Shown here: positions 50,101 to 59,100 of the stretch, in pieces
How positions within the stretch are numbered: position 1 is the first letter of the stretch
How the letters are laid out: every line of letters starts with the position of its first letter
Assembly (NCBI GenBank): GCA_963169105.1
Contig: OY720636.1
Location: 122,468,188-122,532,187, forward strand
Source: Ceriagrion tenellum
Taxonomy: Eukaryota > Arthropoda > Insecta > Odonata > Coenagrionidae
DNA length: 64,000 nucleotides
Direction: 5' to 3'
Translations under genes and position numbers: made by a program
The notes under the pieces: generated by a model
The model's database searches: none
The model's input: only the letters and a program-made list of their open reading frames with translations
Told to the model about the DNA's origin: nothing

Positions 50101-53100
50101 TCTCCATCTCTCCTTTTTGGCAACTAGCACTGTCCAATAGGAAGTGCAAATTATGTATGTATGTAGTAGATTATAGATTGTATGGGTGGGCGAGAGCCTT
50201 CTGGAGCTCTCATGGAACTCAAACCCCTATGGGTCCATTGTACTGTCCCACATTTAACCTGCATGCCACTTGCAGACAGGGTATAAGAGCACCACGGTAG
50301 AGGTATAGATGAGGGTCACCCATCCAACCCCCATCTGGGACCAACGTTGCTTAATTTCAGCGATCTGACGGGAACCCGTGTGTCAACGTCACTGGGCCCT
50401 TGCCCATGTATGTAGTAACTAATGCACTCCCCCTTTCTGAGAAGGTGTTAAGGGTTTTTATTATTAGCCTCCCACACCTCTGCTACCTAGCAAAAGGTGT
50501 TGTGGTGTAAAAATGTAAAGCTTTTGTTTTTCATTGTTATATGAGGTTAGGCAATTGCTGAACCATTGACATATGATTTGTTTAATTAGGTAGATTGTTA
50601 ATTGGGGGAGCCTTTGACAGGAGCTCGGGCACCTAGACCTTGAGTGGTCCATTATGTCAACCCCATTTTTAACCTACCTGCCACATGCAGACAGGGGACA
50701 AGAGCGCCATGGTGAAGATATGAATGGTCACTCATCCTGACGTAGTATCGTAAACATGAAATAAAACACACATAAGGGGTTGCTATGTACGTATTAGAAA
50801 GGAGAGATTGTTGTGTGGTTTTCTGATGAATGTACAAGAGACGATGAGAATTTTCTCAGTATTTCCTTGTAACTAAAAGGAAACAGTATTGAACTGACAA
50901 TAAGTGTTAAGTGTTATGAAATAATTCAATCGCTTTGAAACAATAATCCAACCCTCGTCCGGGCCCTACATTGCTTAACTTCAGTAATCATATGGGAACT
51001 GGTGTTTAAATGAGACTAGGCCCTTGCCCAGTTTAGTTAGGTAGGTAACTAAAAGGGGCCAACGATTCCACGAAACCATCCTGTATATATGCAACCGTTT
51101 CACACCCCTGTGTATTTCTTTTGGCATAAATGTGTAGGAGAAAGACGTTTTTGTATAAATAAAATTTTCTGTTTGTTTTGGTACAGTGACTTTATGTGAA
51201 TGATGAAATTTCGAAAGATTATATACTTTGTCCATTGCTGACCATTCAGGATTTATCTTATATCGTGTGCTTTATAATTACTAATTTCAGGTTTAGCCAC
51301 CATTGTGGTTTTTTGTGCCTTAACTGTTAGTATATAATATTTTTGGAGTGAATATTGACCCTTGTACTGTATGACATTCAAGGGATTTATTGCACGATGA
51401 AAAAAACTAAACTCAAAATTTTTAAAGATCCATTCTGAGGTATTATCAATAGCTAAGATCAGTGAGTTATTTTTTGAGGATTTCTAGGACTTGTCATGGT
51501 ATTACCTTGAAGGAGTCCCCTGCAAGTGTGCATATATGTGAAATATCTCAGAAGAAAATTTGATCTCCTTGACTGGCACTCAAACCTGGATATCTTGATA
51601 TCTTACCAAGTGCTCTATCCATTTACCTTGGCATCCTTCTCCCTTGTGAATTTTTGGAATATGGAGGAGTTTGCTGTGAGGGAGTCATTTTTTTCTAATA
51701 TTTGATCTTTATAGGAAAAAAATGTTTATGCTGGCCTCTAAAAAAAGCCCCATAAAAGTGAATCATCAGCTGTTGATAAAGCTTGGTACATGATATAATA
51801 CCACATTAGTCTGAATTCTTAATGCAGTAGCAGCCTTCAGCTATGTTTCACTGCTCATGTATTCCTGGAGTTTTCCATGGAAGAAAGTATGTCAAATGAT
51901 TTTAAACTGAACCAGTTTGTTTAAAAACAATGGAATCTATTTGTAATATTACTTCCATTATTCACCAGAATATTCTACAAATTTGGAAATTTGTTATCCC
52001 CTGTTTTACTGGGCAAATTTTCTCATCTCATCTAAACTTGTTTAGAAAAACATTAAAATGTTAATTAAAACATTTTCTCATTTTGTTTTAGGATAGGAGA
52101 GAAATGACCATACCTTCTCTTGTGATTACTCCCAATCTGGTTGTCACCATATTGTGTGAATCTGAAGGTGGAGCCTCTGAAGGAAAGCCTCTTCACATTT
52201 TCTCTCCCAAAGCATCCCAAAGTTTTGAATTAGATACACCCCCTGTTGACATTGGTAATGGGGTGATGTATTGGGCCGTGATATTTGTGACCTTGCTGGC
52301 CCTGACTATATTTTTATTGTTCATGATTTTTCGAAGATGGAGAAAGCAACCCATTGAGAAGAAGAATAAGTATTTTGAGGTATGATTTTTGGACCCATCC
52401 ACTGTGACAGCATTATCTTTTCATTGCCACTGTGTGTAGGAGAAAAGTTTGAGGATGATCATTAAAATTCAGGTCGACCTCTTTCCACTGACTGTGGATA
52501 AGGGTTATTATTTTGCTCTAGTGGAGATACAATTGCCAAGTATTGATTTCTTTTACATGGAACTTTTATCCAAGACACTCTGCATTTTATTTTATTTTTA
52601 GCCACCAAATTTTACTCCGTAAAGCATTGTCCTATTTCTTTGACCATGATAAAATTCAAAACTCAGTGTCTTCCCCTGAAAACTATAACCCTCTATGTGG
52701 TACCAATACATTTTTCATTATATTACAGTCCATGGTAACCTTCACCTCTTGTATTCTAAATGACTACATTAATTTGCAGGAAATGAGCAAAGCAAAGGGA
52801 GCAGAAGATGATGGAAATGAGGTTGGGGGAATGCTTCATGAGCAAACAGTAGGTGGTGATTTGGAGTTGGTTGAGAGTGATCCAGAGATGGGAGTAGATG
52901 ATGAGAAGGAAGTGGATGAATTTGAAATTACTCTCAGTAGATTAGTAATAAGGGAGTTGCTGGGAGAGGGAGCCTTTGGTGTGGTTTACAAAGGATACTA
53001 CAGGTCCACTGATTCCTATGACATTGATGACAAAAGAAATCCAATTAATAGGTCTGGTTCAATTTCTTCATCATGGGAAGTGGTTGCTGTAAAAATGCTA

Positions 53101-56100
53101 AGAGGTAAGCTTTGCCTAAGGTTTAAATCAAGGTCTAAATAAAGGCTTTTGGGACCCCATTTCTGTGATAAAACTCCAAAATATATAAGGACCCAGCGGT
53201 GTAAATACTGGGGAACTCAGGGGATCAATCCCACCCAAAGGGCTGGAAGTTTTGGCATCATAAGCTTGTAAAGAATAGAGCCTCAAAAATACTTTATCAT
53301 AAAATATCCATGAAAATTAACATTTCCTTAGAAATATTATTGATTAATAAAAACTTATTAAAATTATGATGGTGTCTACAGTGGTGCCAACCTCTGATAA
53401 ATCCCCTCACCCAAAAGATAACCGTATCTATACCACTGTTAGGAATACTTATTAAAGTGATTGCTTTTTCATGAGAATGCATTTCTTATTAATTTGAGTA
53501 ATCCAAAAATGATTACAGAGTGGCAATGAGAGTTTCTTATTGTAATGGTAATGACTAATTGTCTTAACTGGTCTTCTGAAATTGGTGTTTGTTTAGTAAT
53601 GCCAAGCCGAATTCCAACTGCCGATATCGGACTTCGTCATTTCAACCCAATTGCCCGCTAACTTTTGCCTCTCTGAACCAGATGGCGATATCCTGCTACA
53701 CCTCTCTTGCTCTATGCCTCGTGGGTTGCGTGATTGCTCCAGATAAACAAGAGTACACTTGGTAGCGTCAAGCTCGCTCCATCTTTAACGGGTGGCACTC
53801 CTCCATCAGCGGAGCACCATGGAAAGCATGACAAAAGATTACATCCTCCCCCACAAATTTTAGGTACGCTTCTCACCCTCAAGGATATCATCATCATCTT
53901 CTAAAGGCTAAGCCTTGTCTCTGCAGCCATGTGTCCCTGTGTACTGCAGCTCTCTTCAAATCAACATACGTTTTTAATCCCAACGTACTTCGTACATCAT
54001 CTAGGAACTTCTTCCTTGGCCTTCCTCTGCTTCTCTTGCCGAGCACCTTCCCCTCCATTATATTTTCTAAAAAATTATTATGTCGAAGAACATGACCAAT
54101 GAATTTAACCTTCCTTTGTTCCATCTCTTTTATCAGTCTTCTTTCTTCTTTTATTTTTCCCTCAGCACCTCTTCATTGCTCTTTCTGTCAGTCCATCTTG
54201 TTTTTATCATCCTCCTCCATATCCACATTTCCATAGCTTCCAACCGCGACTTTTCCATCTTTCTCAATGTCCAGCTTACACAGCCATATAACAGTGTGCT
54301 CCATAGAAACGTTTTCGCAAAAGATTTCCTTGTTTCTACTTGAATATGGCTATTTCCTAGAATATGTTTTTTATTTTCATATGCCTTCTTTGCCAAGGCT
54401 ATCCTTCTTTTTAATGCAGAGGTGCTTCTGTTATCTCTTGAAATTATGCTCCCAAGGTAGCTGAACTCTTCAACCTATTTTATTACCGATCCCCCTATCA
54501 TTATATTTACATTGGGTTCATTTTCGTGTCTAGATACCGTCATAGCTTTGGTTTTCTTCACATTTATTTTCAATTTCCATTTTGCCAAAACTGTGGACAA
54601 GATTCGGAGCATTCTATTCATATCTTTGACTGATTCTGCCAGGGTCACAATATCATCAGCAAAGCTAATGCAGTGAATTCTTCTTCCATTTATTTGGATG
54701 CCTTTAATTTTCTCCTTCATAGTTTTTATAGCCTCTTCAATATATAGATTGAACAAGTATGGTGAAAGTGGACATCCTTGCCTACTCCTCTCCTGATCAT
54801 TGCTTCTTTTTCATTTCCATTTATTGTGATTAGGGTGCTCTGGTTCTGGTATAGTTGAAATACAAGCCTTCTGTCTCTGAAGTCTATTCCTACTTTCCTC
54901 ATGGTTTCAAACATTTGTTTCCAGTCCACAGTGTCGAATGCTTTTTCCAGATCAATGAAAACAAGAAAAACTTTCCTGTTCATATCTAGCCTTCTTTCTA
55001 GTATCAGGTGCAATGCTAAAATAGCTTCTCTCGTACCTTTACCTTCCCGGAAACCAAATTGATCTTCCCCAATGTATTCCTCCACTTTATTTTTTATTCT
55101 CAAGGATATTTGAAACTAATAAATTTCTATGCATGGATAGGTTGGTGTGTGGGCTTGAGGATCATCCAATAACATGATAATGACCTTGTTTATTTACTTT
55201 TATCATCCGAGATACCATTGGGATATGTAATATGTACTAATAAAATATTTTGAACAGTTAGTAGTCAAACGTAAAATTAGAGATGCACTAAGTATTTTCA
55301 TTAAATTTAAAAATTCTCCTGCTTATAAGAGAAATTCCTTTTAGATTCCCCTCTACTGTGAAAAGTTACCATAAAATTCTCACATTTTCATCTTGCTTGG
55401 GCTCCTGGGAAATCCCGCATTGTTCGTTTTCACGCATTGATCGTTTTTTTTGCTTATCCCCTGGAAAAACGATAGATCAATGTTCTACTGAATACAAATG
55501 AGATATCGAGGTATTTTGGTGTTGACTACCAAATGAAAGGAATACAAAATCATCTTCAGTAACTCTGGATATAAAATACTTTTGTAAATACACAAATTTC
55601 CAATTGAAAGTGAAAGCAATGTAATTCTGTGATGTCATTATTTTAAGATTTTGCATTTTTGTTCATAAATTTTTATTTTCACAACTTCTCCTCAATGTTC
55701 ACCTATTTATATTTAGTAATTTAATACCTTGGCTATGCAATGTAAAATAATTCTAAACAAATCTTCTGGCGCGGAAGAAACTCCTGCATGCATATATTGA
55801 GACTCAGCTTCGTAAATACCCAGCTCTCTTCTGGTGGAAATTGTGACATGTAATATGGGAGTGTATTTAGTGGAGCTCTGTTTTTATTGTATGTGGAAAG
55901 AAAGAGTTTTTGTACCTAACTGTTGGACTATAATGTACAATATAAAATACAAAGTTTGGATTATATGAAGCAAAATTGCTGGTCATGACAAAGTAGAAAA
56001 TTTTCAAATTCTTCTCTCATGTATACCTGAGTTTCCATGTTATTTTAAACATGTAACTCCTAATACATACTCATTGGACTACGAAGGATAGAGAAAGAGG

Positions 56101-59100
56101 TTGCTCAAGCCATTAATTTCCTAAAAGAGAAGAGAAGCACGCTCGCTTCCACACTTTATTTACTTCCGACCATGGTTTCAGCACATAATGCAATCATTAG
56201 GGTGTGCCTTTTCTCTTTTGAAGATGCAGATTAGAAGTTTCTCTAAAGTTGGTGCCAGCCTTATATCTTTTATTCTCATATGGTTAAAACTCACCTGCAG
56301 CACCACATACCAGCTTGCTGTTGTGTTCTTAGTTTGTGGCAGCTCAAATTCTCACACATTCTCAGGGACAGAAAAATGACACAGTAAAATCACTCTCATA
56401 ACTCATATTAACTAGTCATCAAAGACCACAAGGGAAACAAAAATAAATACTTTTCCCAATTTATTAAAAAAGGATAAAAAATACAAAACTTGAAAATATG
56501 TAGTGCCGATTTTTCCATCCTGCTGACTTTGAAATATTGAGTTCCTACAGGATATTATGAAAATACCTGCATTTGGAACTTAAATAATGATCTTGAGTCA
56601 AAAACTTGGATAAGGAAGGCAGCTGGAAGCAATCTCAATTACCTACTTGAAAATATTTTAATTAGCTGACAAATATGACAACTCTCATACCTCTTGGAAA
56701 GATATTAGCTAAAGCTGAGCAGAAAAATTCTTGTCATAAAGAGTTAAGTACTCTCCAAAATATGTATTATTTTAGAGTTGAGAAAATTTATGCGAAGAGG
56801 CTACTTTTGAGGTTAAATTCTTCAATTCTGGCAGCATGTTGATGATAATCTCCACCTTAAATGGTCAAAGGAAGCTATCCTGAGTTTATTTAGCTTTTTG
56901 GAGTTATCAGATATTATTTATGTAGCTAAATCAACCTTTTAGGAAAGGGCTTGTGACTGGGTGGTTTTCTTACATTTATGTGAAGCCTTGAGTTTTAAGC
57001 TTGAACTTTTATTTTCTATCGAAGTCAAATTGAAATGTCTTCTAATTTGCAGAGGGTGCCTCTGCTGAGGAAGAAAAGCAACTGATACATGAAATGGAAA
57101 CTCTGAAATATCTTGGCAAATCAAGCCACCCCAATGTTGTCTCCTTAATTGGCTGCCATACCCGGAAAGTAAAAAATAAGAAAATAGCTTTAGGCTCATT
57201 GATGGCCTCTGACGTTTTTGGAACTAATTTTTCCTCTTCAAAACCTCTGCTTCTGCTGATTGTGGAACACTGTGCACTTGGTGACCTCCAAAGCTATCTG
57301 CAGAAAGTAAGTGCTGACATTGCACCATATTCTCTCTTGTTTATATAATTTTAAGAACCAATTTTTATGGACCATCAAGAAGAAATATCTTATGTGTATC
57401 ACTGTCTTTTGGCTTTTGTATTGTACGACTAAGTATGTATTAAGAAACATTTTCCACTTTAGATAAACTGTACAATTAAACTGAGAATGTGTGGGACCTA
57501 TCACAAAATTAACTTACTTTCAGTAAAGGTCAGCAAAAATGTACTGCAGAGGTACTACTTTTTATTTTATGAAAATTCATCAAAAATTGTTTTTGATTTA
57601 CATTCTCACTTTCCTTGTAGCCTTATATATTGCGTTTCCCTAGTAGATATAATCCTAGAGAACAAAGCACCTGTACTTCATTGCACTGATATTTACATTG
57701 AACTATGGAGCATTCCACATAATGTTAACAGTGTAGACCTTTTAGAGAATGCTGTTACCCTGGTGAAAATGGCCGCAGATGGCCACAGGTAATTTATGTG
57801 GCCATGGCCACAGAATGTGAGGCCATGGCCACACATGAATGTGTGGCCGTGTGTTGTTATTTGGTCATGTGTGGCCATGGACCAGTGGCCGTGTGTGGCC
57901 GTGTGTTGGCACCTGTGGCCATGTGTGGCCACCTGCGGTCGTGAGTGCCCTGGCAAAAATGTGAGCGTTTTCTGAGCACTTAGGAATGCACCATGGACGT
58001 GTTCATGAATTGCAAAGAACACGCTTAGAACACCATCCCAGTGTGTTCTCGAGCGGAAATGTGAACGCCTTGGAGTGTTCTCAAACACACTACAGAGCGT
58101 TTAGCATCGTTCTCGAGTGTTCGTGAGCAACTCCTGTGAGTCACTATCTTCAGCGTTTCAGAGTGTTCTGTAATCCCTGTGGCCATGGCCGTAGATTTTC
58201 TGTGGCCATGGCCACAGGGATTATAGAATGGATGCAGAGGCCACAGACGACCACAGGATGGCCACATAAATTACCTGTGGCCATTTTCACGAGGCATTGC
58301 CAAACTTACACCATTGTTCATCTCTCTGCTGATATAAGAATACTGTGTTCAAAACTTTCTCTACAGATTTAAGATAGAAGATGTGGACCTTTTGTGACTA
58401 CAGCATGAAAAAGACATAATCAGGAAAGCTTAAGGTTTCAGTGAGGTTTTATGAGTGGAAAATTGTGGCAATATTTTTTAACTTTTTTTTATAACAATAT
58501 GTATTGGCTAACCATTTTCTCCATTAAAGCAGCATCTCCATGTGCGTGAGGAAATACCTATTCATGTTCCATAGCATTCTGGACATTTATTTTTCCATCT
58601 ACTTTTGTTAACATTACTCCTCCAACCTATATATTTTCATTGGAAATGAATCTCAATGAGAGGCCATAAAGTCAACCAAACACGGAATGTCTTCTTGCTC
58701 TGAGAGCTCATCTTGTTTGAGTATGTTTTACTAATATCATGCATGCATGTATCAATATATCAACTCATATTTGTTATTCTTGAATAAAAACTTTTACAGG
58801 TATGGCGAGAGAGTGGAACTTTTGATTCTGTCATGGAACAGAGGGGCAGAAATATATTTGAGGGTGAATTAGGCAAAGTGATGAAGAAAAGTGAGATAAA
58901 ATATATAAATGAGATACCTGACAAAAACTTAAATGAAAGAACCTTGAAGTATGCTACTTTGGATCATTCATCTTCATCAAAAGAAGATGTTAATGTGAAT
59001 AGCAGCTCAATCATTATATCAAACCATTCTTATGGAATCTCATTAGGTTAGCAAAGTTGTTTTATTAATGAAAATGCTTTTCTACTAATGATAGATTGGC

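Larger units (their letters stand above)
45430..52091. other. Large repeat-filled intron
   Basis: 6,662 bp between the third FNIII exon and the membrane exon. It holds a pogo-like element with a nested SINE, a Tigger-type relic, a 100-bp palindrome, two 5S-derived SINE copies and an old tRNA SINE, each listed separately. The stretch between about 48,800 and 50,150 is otherwise unassigned. Confidence 0.6.
53105..57052. other. Intron carrying LINE, duplicated segment and pogo-type end
   Basis: 3,948 bp. It contains the first copy of the 8.7-kb-spaced duplication (from 53,572), the LINE at 53,889-55,098, a pogo-like terminal fragment at 55,413-55,490 and a LINE trace at 55,835-55,940. The stretch 55,950-57,050 is unassigned AT-rich DNA. 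Confidence 0.6.

Noticed and set aside
50300..50412. A 5S rRNA gene
   Set aside because: Only the part around the internal promoter is similar. The 3' third of 5S is replaced by a SINE body and the same chimera occurs again at 50.6-51.0 kb.
54080..54464. Plus-strand open frames opposite the LINE (also at 62,783-63,167)
   Set aside because: Antisense shadows of the LINE reverse transcriptase. Their repetition at 62.8 kb comes from the segmental duplication, not from selection.
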